From contig JAPUGN010000042.1 of the NCBI GenBank assembly GCA_027298165.1, forward strand, positions 1 through 9,862: a stretch of DNA of 9,862 bases, in the 5' to 3' direction. The notes below the pieces were generated by a model. The model was not told where the DNA came from. It ran no database searches and saw nothing but the letters and a program-made list of their open reading frames with translations. Both the position numbers and the translations under genes were made by a program. The first letter of the stretch is position 1. The number at the start of each line of letters is the position of its first letter. This stretch comes from Nitrospinota bacterium (GTDB taxonomy: Bacteria; Nitrospinota; Nitrospinia; Nitrospinales; Nitrospinaceae). Below, in pieces: positions 1 through 5,610 of this stretch.

Positions 1-72
1 GCCAACCTCTCCGACCACTTCATCGTCGACCATCACGGTTGAACGAAGCACTCTCTGCAAAACGATTTTCAT
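1..72 (-). CDS. dtd: D-aminoacyl-tRNA deacylase, N-terminal 24 codons (partial)
   Basis: The minus strand reads MKIVLQRVLRSTVMVDDEVV and continues GEVG to the left edge of the window. This matches the opening beta-strand and turn of the DTD family (consensus of the type M-x-V-Q-R-V-x-x-A-x-V-x-V-D-G-E-V-V-G-E-I-G). DTD hydrolyses D-aminoacyl (and glycyl) esters from mischarged tRNAs in the cytoplasm. Only the first sixth or so of the usual ~145-150 residues is visible, so the catalytic motifs cannot be checked. It starts 22 bases after the preceding minus-strand gene and looks like the last visible member of that operon. No good ribosome binding site precedes the ATG, so coupling to the upstream gene is possible. 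The family call rests on a short but distinctive stretch. Confidence 0.85.
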   Translation of the reverse strand, partial: MKIVLQRVLRSTVMVDDEVVGEVG

Positions 73-94
73 AATGGAAGGGAGTCTGAAATAA

Positions 95-277
95 TCAACG
101 GGCGATGAAGAAACGCTGGTCGGTGCCATCCACGCCGATGGTCACTTTGACCTTCCCGTAACAGCTGGGGCACCGGCCTTCGTAGGCGTTGCCATCTTGA
201 TTGATATAGATGCGACGGTACACGTTGCAACACTCGAACAGGATGCCGATGAACTTTTTTCCTTTTTTCGGTTTCAT
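95..277 (-). CDS. 60-residue four-cysteine conserved hypothetical protein (possible zinc ribbon)
   Basis: This small basic protein has four cysteines: an adjacent pair at residues 16-17 and a CPSC pair at 36-39. This is the spacing of a small treble-clef or zinc-ribbon-like knuckle, although the CC pair is not a canonical CxxC. The N-terminus is lysine-rich (MKPKKGKK), the middle is beta-like (YRRIYINQDG, KVKVTIGVDG), and there are no membrane segments. The ATG at 277 is preceded by an AGGGGCGG Shine-Dalgarno-like sequence at good distance. It lies between the TerB-domain gene (45 bases upstream) and dtd (22 bases downstream), in the same direction, so it is probably cotranscribed. I do not recognise a characterised family. 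A metal-binding or nucleic-acid-associated role would be inference from the cysteines alone. Confidence 0.75.
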   Translation of the reverse strand: MKPKKGKKFIGILFECCNVYRRIYINQDGNAYEGRCPSCYGKVKVTIGVDGTDQRFFIAR

Positions 278-322
278 GCACCGCCCCTGAAAAGAATCCT
301 CATTCCCCGTTTGCGGAACCGG

Positions 323-1216
323 TTACCGCTTGAGGAATTTCTTTTTGGATTCCTTGAAAATCTGGTGAGGGATATACATGGCCTTGGTGATCCGCCGGAC
401 CTCTTCATTTTCCTCGTGCGAAATAGCGCCGTCCGCCGCCGCGACGGCCCAGAAACAGTCCACCGTACTCACCCGGTCCTTGTAGGACACCCGACTGTTG
501 AATTCGGTGACGACTTCATGAAAATCGAATCCGTGCCGCGCCTGCTCCTCGATGACCTCGAACAACAACTTCCGCTCCTTGGCGGAAAACTCGAATCGCT
601 CATTCAAGATTTTTTTGAGCGCCTTTTTTTCCTCTTCATGAAAATGGTCGTCCACTTGCGCCACCAACGCCAGCAGGGCCCCGAACAGGCAGATGAAATA
701 CACGTTGTCGTTTTCGAGATCGATCTTGAACCCCGATCCTTTCATTTTCAATTCCAGTTTTTTCAGGATCGTATTCTTGAAGTACCGGTGGACCGCTGGA
801 TTTTTTTCATGCGCCGGCTTGAAAATCGTCGCCTGGAAAAAATTGCGCACCCGCCCAAACGACCGTTGGGTGAACGAGGTGTTTTTGAGCAGGCGAATGA
901 ATTCCTCCACCAGTTCGTTTTCCTCGGTTTTCAGCGAGCGGTGGGCGTTGGCGATGGCTTCCAGCTCGGTGACGATCTCCTCTTTCTCCCGTTGCGAATT
1001 CAACTCGGCGGCCAATTGTTTGAACAGGCGCTCCTGTTCCTGTTTGAGAGTCGGCGCCAGGAGATAGGGATTCAATTGCCGGATATCGTCTTTTCCCAGG
1101 CCGAATTTGCGGTAAAACTTTTTCAGAATATTTTTTTCCGATTCGGTCATTTCGCCATCGGCCCAGGCGATCACCGCCAGCACTTTCAGAAATGTGAGAT
1201 GTTTAAACGAAGTCAT
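323..1216 (-). CDS. Tandem TerB-like domain protein
   Basis: This 297-residue, mostly helical, soluble protein carries the acidic helix signature of TerB/DjlA-N domains. Residues 10-40 contain LKVLAVIAWADGEMTESE, and residues 84-112 hold its paired second half (EAIANAHRSLKTEENELVEE). Residues 172-205 (LFGALLALVAQVDDHFHEEE) and 250-285 (VDCFWAVAAADGAISHEENE) form a second copy, so I read it as two TerB domains joined by a basic linker (about 115-165). TerB-like domains bind divalent metal through the D/E pairs and occur in membrane-stress and tellurite-type systems; the specific role here is unknown. There is no signal peptide or membrane span. It starts 8 bases after the stop of the FG-GAP lipoprotein gene with no strong ribosome binding site, which suggests translational coupling. 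Confidence 0.8.
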   Translation of the reverse strand: MTSFKHLTFLKVLAVIAWADGEMTESEKNILKKFYRKFGLGKDDIRQLNPYLLAPTLKQEQERLFKQLAAELNSQREKEEIVTELEAIANAHRSLKTEENELVEEFIRLLKNTSFTQRSFGRVRNFFQATIFKPAHEKNPAVHRYFKNTILKKLELKMKGSGFKIDLENDNVYFICLFGALLALVAQVDDHFHEEEKKALKKILNERFEFSAKERKLLFEVIEEQARHGFDFHEVVTEFNSRVSYKDRVSTVDCFWAVAAADGAISHEENEEVRRITKAMYIPHQIFKESKKKFLKR

Positions 1217-1224
1217 GAGGAAGC

Positions 1225-2463
1225 CTATTCAAAGGTATTGATCCACAGCACGCCGCGGCCTTCCCGTTGGGCGTAACCGAAAATATCCAGGAAGGAGTCC
1301 TTTTTGATGTCGGCAAAGATCAGCTCGTGGAAGCGGTCGTTGAAGGGGAGTCTGCGGCGGGACTCTTGCCAGAACCGCCACTTGCCCAGCCCTCTCAAAT
1401 AATGAATGCCATTCGCACTCAAAAAAATGATGTCCGGAATTTCACTGCCGTTGGCGTCCAGCAGATACACGGCCTGGAACGGCGCTTTGGGCGATGCCTT
1501 GAGCGGTCCCTTGCGAAAGTAGCCGCGCCCCCGGTTGACCAGGAAATAACTGTACTCCCCGGTGGCAAGCGGCTCCCGGTTGGCCACCAGCAGATCGTTG
1601 TCCCCGTCCTGATCGAAGTCGGCCCAATCCGCATAGGCGCTGCGGTCGCTGATGGGGGGTAAGAGGTCCGCCGTCCGGTCGGTAAATTTTCCGAGTCCGT
1701 TGTTGATCAGCAGAATGTTTTGACCTTCGCCGTTGACCAGAAAGATGTCCAGCGTTTTATCGCCGTCGTAATCGGCGAAGGAAACATCGACAATGCCCGG
1801 CTTCAAAGGCGGCATCAGCAATTGCGTGGAGTCGCGAAACATGCCGCGGCCGTTGTTGATCATGAACTGAACCGGATAGCGGTGTGGTTGTCCCTGATCG
1901 TCCAAAACTTTTTTTCCGGTAAAAAACAAATCGACATGGCCGTCGCCGTCGATATCCCGTATCGTCACCCGGTCCATTCCCCGCTTCACGTGGGGAAACG
2001 GAATTTCCTTCTTCGTATAAAAATAACCCTTGCCGTTGTTGAACAAAACCTTGGCGGACGAGCCGTCGGAAAACCGTCCCACCAGCACCAGGTCCTGGAC
2101 CCGGTCATGATCCAAATCCTGTAGGGCCATGAAGAGGATTCGATCATTCGCCTGCCCCTGCCATCCCACTCGCTGGACGGAATCAAATTTTTTTCCATCC
2201 TTATTGATCCAAACCCGAATCACCGGCTGGCCCCTTTCGCCGGTGCGAAGCAGAACCAGATCCGGGTACGTGTCCCGATTGATGTACGCCAGTTGGGCTT
2301 TCAGAATTCCCGGCTCCAAATCCGGCAGGTAGGTCAAGGTGCGGTCCTTGTACTTCTGCCGCTTCGGGTCTTCGCCGAACATCTGGCCCTTGCCGCAGGC
2401 CGCGCTCAGGAACACGATAACAGCCATCACCATAACCAGCGACCACCGGGTGCTATGAAACAT
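1225..2463 (-). CDS. FG-GAP/VCBS beta-propeller lipoprotein
   Basis: The 412-residue product opens with a charged, then hydrophobic signal peptide ending in a lipobox, LSAAC, with the lipidated Cys at 23. Seven spaced Asp-rich loops follow at about residues 61-69, 116-125 (DLDHDRVQDL), 170-179 (DIDGDGHVDL), 231-240 (DYDGDKTLDI), 282-291 (DFDQDGDNDL), 336-345 and 385-394 (DIKKDSFLDI). These are the calcium-loop repeats of FG-GAP/VCBS domains, and seven of them fit a closed seven-blade propeller. The first, sixth and seventh are degenerate and may have lost calcium binding. Such proteins act in the periplasm or on the outer membrane in binding roles; the ligand is not predictable. The ATG overlaps the end of the lipM-like gene by 11 bases, a strong sign of cotranscription. 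The TerB gene follows after 8 bases. Confidence 0.88.
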   Translation of the reverse strand: MFHSTRWSLVMVMAVIVFLSAACGKGQMFGEDPKRQKYKDRTLTYLPDLEPGILKAQLAYINRDTYPDLVLLRTGERGQPVIRVWINKDGKKFDSVQRVGWQGQANDRILFMALQDLDHDRVQDLVLVGRFSDGSSAKVLFNNGKGYFYTKKEIPFPHVKRGMDRVTIRDIDGDGHVDLFFTGKKVLDDQGQPHRYPVQFMINNGRGMFRDSTQLLMPPLKPGIVDVSFADYDGDKTLDIFLVNGEGQNILLINNGLGKFTDRTADLLPPISDRSAYADWADFDQDGDNDLLVANREPLATGEYSYFLVNRGRGYFRKGPLKASPKAPFQAVYLLDANGSEIPDIIFLSANGIHYLRGLGKWRFWQESRRRLPFNDRFHELIFADIKKDSFLDIFGYAQREGRGVLWINTFE

Positions 2464-3244
2464 GGACTTTACCGGAGGTCGCCGGGGGATGGGACCGTTC
2501 GGCAGGAAGCCAGACCCCGCCCAGCGCCTTCTGAAATCCTTCCTGCAAAGCGGCGTATACTTCCTCCAACGTTAGGGCACGGCCACACACCCGGTTCAAA
2601 CTGGTGGTCGCCTCCATTAAACGGTGTCGGGTCTCACTCCTCTGCTGTTCACCGTCGAATTGGAGCAGAGAGGTGAACAACTCGTGGTCGGATTCGATGA
2701 TCACCGACCCGTGCTGTAAAAACGCTTTCGAGGTTCGTTTCTGGGCGCTACCCACCAGTTTTTTGCCGTCGACAGTGATTTCGCAATGATTGAGCGATGC
2801 GAAACAGGCCGGGGAGCGCTTAAATTCGGAGGCCGGCCGTTGTCGGCGGGTATTGAGATCCCCCCGGACTCCCAGACCTTTCAGCCCGGACAGCAGAGCC
2901 TCGCTGATCGCCTCGAAGGTGGCTTTCAGTCCCCGGTTGAAGGGAGCCCGTGTTACCGGCGCCACCACCGCATAGGTTAACTCATTATAATGCAACAAGG
3001 CGCGCCCGCCGGTGGGCCGCCGGACAACGGGAATGGCCAGCTCCCGGCAACGATCGTGGTCCAGCTCGGCTTCGGCTTTCTGCGAATATCCGAGGGTGAT
3101 CGCGGGTTCGGACCAGCCGTAAAACCGCACCGTCGGTGGGATAAGGCCCTGTTCGCAATCCGCCAACAGCGCTGAATCCGCCGCCATATTCTCTTCCGCC
3201 GTCTGCCGTCCGTCGAAATTCAAGTACCATTCACCGTGTGACAT
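2453..3244 (-). CDS. lipM: LipM/LplA-family lipoyl-pathway acyltransferase (octanoyltransferase or lipoate-protein ligase)
   Basis: The 263-residue protein has the BPL/LplA/LipB catalytic fold. RRPTGGRALLH at residues 75-85 matches the RRxxGGGxVxH substrate-binding motif. DGKKLVGSAQKR then carries the conserved Lys (K162) seen in LplA-type ligases, and LQHGSV follows. A Cys at 147, in ACFASLNHCEI, aligns with the nucleophilic cysteine of LipM octanoyltransferases (CF...P/S...yE). I therefore favour LipM, which transfers octanoyl from acyl carrier protein to lipoyl domains, over an ATP-using LplA, but the symbol is provisional. The reading frame stays open to a GTG at 3298. I choose the ATG at 3244 because AGGGAAA lies just upstream, the family normally starts at this point (W-x-(F/L)-...-NMAxDxALL), and the likely promoter lies at 3290-3295. 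It is the first gene of the minus-strand operon. Confidence 0.85.
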   Translation of the reverse strand: MSHGEWYLNFDGRQTAEENMAADSALLADCEQGLIPPTVRFYGWSEPAITLGYSQKAEAELDHDRCRELAIPVVRRPTGGRALLHYNELTYAVVAPVTRAPFNRGLKATFEAISEALLSGLKGLGVRGDLNTRRQRPASEFKRSPACFASLNHCEITVDGKKLVGSAQKRTSKAFLQHGSVIIESDHELFTSLLQFDGEQQRSETRHRLMEATTSLNRVCGRALTLEEVYAALQEGFQKALGGVWLPAERSHPPATSGKVHVS

Positions 3245-3270
3245 TCTTTTCCCTGATTGAGATTTACCTT

Positions 3271-3299
3271 TTGACTCCACCGGATGCATTTTATACACT
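3271..3299 (+). promoter_or_regulatory. Sigma-70 type promoter for the haem/FGE gene
   Basis: TTGACT at 3271-3276 and TACACT at 3294-3299 are separated by exactly 17 bases. This is close to the TTGACA/TATAAT consensus. Transcription would start near 3306, leaving about 82 bases of leader before the ATG at 3388. The element overlaps the putative -10 of the divergent lipM-like operon, so the two promoters may compete for polymerase. Confidence 0.6.
3290..3295 (-). promoter_or_regulatory. Candidate -10 element of the lipM-like operon
   Basis: On the minus strand the hexamer reads TATAAA, preceded by an A-rich stretch, about 45 bases before the chosen ATG at 3244. A -35 hexamer at 17 bases is poor (CGCTGT), so this would be a weak or activator-dependent promoter. 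Its position supports the downstream start codon, because the alternative starts at 3289 and 3298 would lie outside or at the edge of the transcript. Confidence 0.35.
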
Positions 3300-3387
3300 T
3301 TTTTCTAAACAGACAGCGGGGATTCATCGAGCCGTCATGCCCGGTAGCCGCCCCATTGTCAACCAAATCACAGGAAATTTCAAAAAA

Positions 3388-4428
3388 ATGCGAAAATATT
3401 TTTGTCTGGCTCTGGGTTGTGTCCTTTGGACAGCAGGCCCTGCCTCATCGGTTGCGGCGTTCGAGTTTCTGCGGGATGTACCGCACGGGAAACTGACCTG
3501 CGAAACCGCCTGCCACTTGCCGGAAAAGTTACAGCAGGCCCGCGCCGAAAAAACGAAAAAAGCCGAATGCCGCTCCTGCCATCAGGGCCCCCTGCCGCTG
3601 GAGAGCCTGAGTCCCTTCCGGAAACCGGACCCTTTTCTATTCACAGAAAGCCAACGGCCGAACCGGCGAATTTTATCACCGCGCCCTGCCGTCCGGGCCG
3701 GTCAAGCCGTTGCCGCTGCCCCAACTTTGAAATCGAAGAAAAAATCAAAAATTCCAGGAATGATTTTTATCGATGCCGGGGAATTCATCATGGGGTCCAA
3801 CGAGCGCTGGGACGACGAGTCGCCGGAGCACATCAATCAAACCGGAACATTTTACATCGACTTGTATGAAGTGACCAATGCGAAGTTCAAAAAATTCATC
3901 GACGCCACGAAGCGTATACCCCCATATCACTGGGCGCAGGGCCGTATCCCAAAGGGCAAGGAGAATCACCCGGTGACCTATGTCAGCTGGCTCGACGCCA
4001 ACGACTATTGCCAATGGACCGGCAAGCGCCTGCCCGACGAGATGGAATGGGAAAAAGCCGCGCGCGGGGAAGACGGCAACATCTATCCCTGGGGCCAATT
4101 GTGGACGCTCGACAAATCCAACAACCCGTACAAACATGCCACGGGCACCGAGCCGGTGGGATCGTACCCCGAGGGCCGGAGCGTTTACGGTTTATATGAC
4201 ATGTCGGGAAACGTGTGGGAATGGGTGGACGCTTATTACCTGCCGCATCCCGGCAACACCATCCCAAAACCGGAATACGGCCGGGACAAGCGGGTGCTGA
4301 AAGGCGGATCCTGGTTCGACTGCCTGTCGTACGGATGCGGGTTGAGCGCGCCGACCTTCAACCGCAGTTTTTTCAATCCGGAGGTGAAGAACAACAGTTT
4401 CGGTTTCCGCTGCGCGAAGAACCCCTGA
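3388..4428 (+). CDS. Exported FGE-sulfatase (SUMF1-like) domain protein with N-terminal haem-type motif
   Basis: The 346-residue protein begins with a Sec-type signal peptide (basic start, hydrophobic core, likely cleavage near residues 23-25). A cysteine segment follows: CETACH at 38-43 (a CX3CH arrangement) and CRSCH at 61-65 (a normal c-type haem CXXCH). A Pro/Lys-rich linker leads to a complete FGE-sulfatase fold at about 122-346. Its landmarks are MIFIDAGEFIMGS, the EVTNAKF strand, a TYVSWLDANDYCQW segment, the RLPDEMEWEKAAR helix, YDMSGNVWEW, LKGGSW and the terminal GFRCA. Cys312 and Cys317 have the C-x4-C spacing of copper-binding FGE enzymes but sit one residue later after GGS. The family includes sulfatase maturases, EgtB/PvdO-type enzymes and NirV-like proteins; the substrate is unknown. 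The ATG at 3388 is favoured over 3337 by the signal peptide and an AGGAAA upstream, although that spacing is long. Confidence 0.88.
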   Translation: MRKYFCLALGCVLWTAGPASSVAAFEFLRDVPHGKLTCETACHLPEKLQQARAEKTKKAECRSCHQGPLPLESLSPFRKPDPFLFTESQRPNRRILSPRPAVRAGQAVAAAPTLKSKKKSKIPGMIFIDAGEFIMGSNERWDDESPEHINQTGTFYIDLYEVTNAKFKKFIDATKRIPPYHWAQGRIPKGKENHPVTYVSWLDANDYCQWTGKRLPDEMEWEKAARGEDGNIYPWGQLWTLDKSNNPYKHATGTEPVGSYPEGRSVYGLYDMSGNVWEWVDAYYLPHPGNTIPKPEYGRDKRVLKGGSWFDCLSYGCGLSAPTFNRSFFNPEVKNNSFGFRCAKNP

Positions 4429-4456
4429 ACCGGGCAACTACAAAAGCAGAAGGAAG

Positions 4457-4544
4457 AATCCCCCCGGCCCCCTTTACAAGGGGGAGATTATAACCTCCCC
4501 TGTATCCCCTTCCTTCGTCAAGCTCAGGACAGGTTCTGTCGAAG
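4457..4544. repeat. Degenerate intergenic repeat with palindromic arms
   Basis: This non-coding stretch holds two parts. At 4468-4484 CCCCCTT and AAGGGGG form a perfect 7-base inverted repeat around TAC, and 4481-4500 is a 20-base palindrome with one mismatched pair. At 4513-4544, a segment of the type CTTCGTCAAGCTCAGGACAG ends in CTGTCGAAG. Sequences very like both parts are familiar as dispersed intergenic repeats in many environmental genomes. A minus-strand reading frame across it gives the typical spurious peptide of such repeats (DRTCPELDEG), so I treat it as non-coding. Confidence 0.5.
4468..4500. terminator. Possible bidirectional transcription stop downstream of the FGE gene
   Basis: Two alternative hairpins share the GGGGG run: 4468-4484 (7 base pairs, 3-base loop) and 4481-4500 (6 GC-rich pairs plus an inner TTATAA). 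They begin 40 bases after the FGE stop codon. Neither is followed by a T-run on either strand, so this is not a canonical intrinsic terminator. It may simply be the repeat's own structure. Confidence 0.25.
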
Positions 4545-4569
4545 AATGAAAACATAAGGCAAGGTCCCG

Positions 4570-4671
4570 ATGAACCAAAAACAACACGCTTCCTTCGGCC
4601 GGCGCATCCTTGTCTGGGTATTGGTTATTGCATTCTGGTTGTTTTTCTTTTGGTTGCGCGAATCATCCTGA
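4570..4671 (+). CDS. 33-residue single-span membrane peptide
   Basis: A short frame starts at ATG 4570 and ends at TGA 4671. The first eleven residues are polar and basic (MNQKQHASFGR), followed by one long hydrophobic segment, about residues 13-29 (ILVWVLVIAFWLFFFWL), rich in Trp and Phe, and a short RESS tail. The positive-inside rule predicts an N-in, C-out topology. An AAGGCAAGGT stretch just upstream gives a believable ribosome binding site at about 5 bases. It follows the FGE gene by 141 bases across the repeat and ends 13 bases before the end of the convergent lipoprotein gene. I do not recognise a family. The clean hydrophobic span and ribosome site argue for a real small protein, but chance cannot be excluded. 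Confidence 0.5.
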   Translation: MNQKQHASFGRRILVWVLVIAFWLFFFWLRESS

Positions 4672-4684
4672 TCCGGAAATACGA

Positions 4685-5470
4685 TTATTGAGGAAGCTTG
4701 CCAAACCGGTGGCGATTGAGGTTTTCGTTACCATTCATCAGATCGAGAGGGTTTTTTCCGGGAACCAGCTTCACTTCGGTTTTTGGCCGGGAGGAAAAGT
4801 AAATATGCGTTTCAGGAATCGGCGACAGAACCCGCGTCGTTTCAAGAGCCGGCGCACTCTCGGCGAGAACACCCGGCGGTTCGGTTCCCCATCCGGTGGC
4901 GCCGTTGTGGAAAATTAGCGGCTTCTGACTTTTGAAGGGTTTGCCGGTGGGCGCCAGATGCTCCGACGGTTGGGCATACGGTTTTACGGTCACGGTCGGG
5001 AAATAATAATGGGCATCATCGAGGTAAAGAGCTCGCGCCATGGACTCCGCTCCCACACCGAACCCTTTCCCCGCCCCTACCCGGTGCTTCACCGGGAGCC
5101 TCAATACCGCACTGGACGCAGCGGAATCCTTACCGGAATAGGGTTGCGTTCCAGGTTTGTCCAAAAGGACAGGGAGAAATTCATACCGTTGGACGGCGCG
5201 GTATTCGCGGTTCTGCGGACCGGTTCCCGGCTTCGGCAGGGGGATGGGCTGTCCGGCATCGATCGGCAGTAAAGTGAGGTCGAACTCATCCCGATCTTCC
5301 TGATCCGTCGATGAGGTTTGCGGACGGTGCACGTCCTGCAGAACGAGGTCGCTTCTGAGTTCGACCTGGGCCGCCCCGATCTCCACCGGTTCCTTCGTTT
5401 CCTGCGAACAGGCGGAGACGGCCAACCCGGCCACCAGCACCCAACCATAACACGCCAATTTATCCGACAT
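4685..5470 (-). CDS. Proline-rich orphan lipoprotein
   Basis: The 261-residue product has a signal peptide with a lipobox (LAVSAC, lipidated Cys at 21) and no further hydrophobic segment, so it should be anchored in the inner or outer membrane facing the periplasm. The mature part is low in regular structure. It has a Pro/Gly-rich stretch around 70-90 (IPLPKPGTGPQ), an AGKGFGVGAESMARALYLDDAHYYFPTVTV segment in the middle, and a polar C-terminus (LNRHRFGKLPQ). I recognise no domain. A strong AGGAAGGA ribosome binding site lies about 10 bases before the ATG. It is transcribed alone, divergent from the sigma-54 controlled gene at 5611. A structural or assembly role in the envelope is only a guess. 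Confidence 0.78.
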   Translation of the reverse strand: MSDKLACYGWVLVAGLAVSACSQETKEPVEIGAAQVELRSDLVLQDVHRPQTSSTDQEDRDEFDLTLLPIDAGQPIPLPKPGTGPQNREYRAVQRYEFLPVLLDKPGTQPYSGKDSAASSAVLRLPVKHRVGAGKGFGVGAESMARALYLDDAHYYFPTVTVKPYAQPSEHLAPTGKPFKSQKPLIFHNGATGWGTEPPGVLAESAPALETTRVLSPIPETHIYFSSRPKTEVKLVPGKNPLDLMNGNENLNRHRFGKLPQ

Positions 5471-5540
5471 AGTCTCTCAATCCTTCCTGAAATTTGACGC
5501 TGGCCGGAGGAGAACTCCAGCTATTTATTAATTTAACGCA

Positions 5541-5557
5541 TTGGCACGAAGATTGCT
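5541..5557 (+). promoter_or_regulatory. Sigma-54 (RpoN) -24/-12 promoter
   Basis: The 17-base string TTGGCACGAAGATTGCT agrees at every conserved position with the sigma-54 consensus (TTGGCACGrNNNTTGCw). The invariant GG is at 5543-5544, and the invariant GC at 5555-5556 follows after exactly ten bases. Transcription should start near 5567-5568, about 43 bases before the ATG at 5611. Sigma-54 promoters need an ATP-dependent enhancer-binding activator; upstream space for its site is only the 70 bases shared with the divergent lipoprotein gene, or inside that gene. Confidence 0.75.
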
Positions 5558-5610
5558 TTTATTTTTCAAAAGGCTTTTCGATAATAATTTGAACATAGGG
5601 ACGGGCTTGC

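Noticed and set aside
197..1276. A 359-codon plus-strand open frame opposite the TerB-domain gene
   Set aside because: It is the antisense shadow of the TerB gene. Its translation is Phe/His/Arg-rich low-quality sequence with no domain, while the minus strand shows clear TerB signatures.
3245..3298. An 18-codon N-terminal extension of the lipM-like protein to a GTG at 3298
   Set aside because: It lacks a ribosome site, lies across the probable -10 element, and the family begins at the later ATG, which has AGGGAAA upstream.
3238..3387. An upstream extension of the haem/FGE frame to a start at 3238
   Set aside because: It would put the signal peptide 50 residues inside the protein and would begin upstream of the likely promoter at 3271-3299.
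4373..4555. A 60-codon minus-strand frame across the intergenic repeat
   Set aside because: Its peptide is the kind produced by dispersed repeats and it overlaps the end of the FGE gene; no ribosome site or domain.
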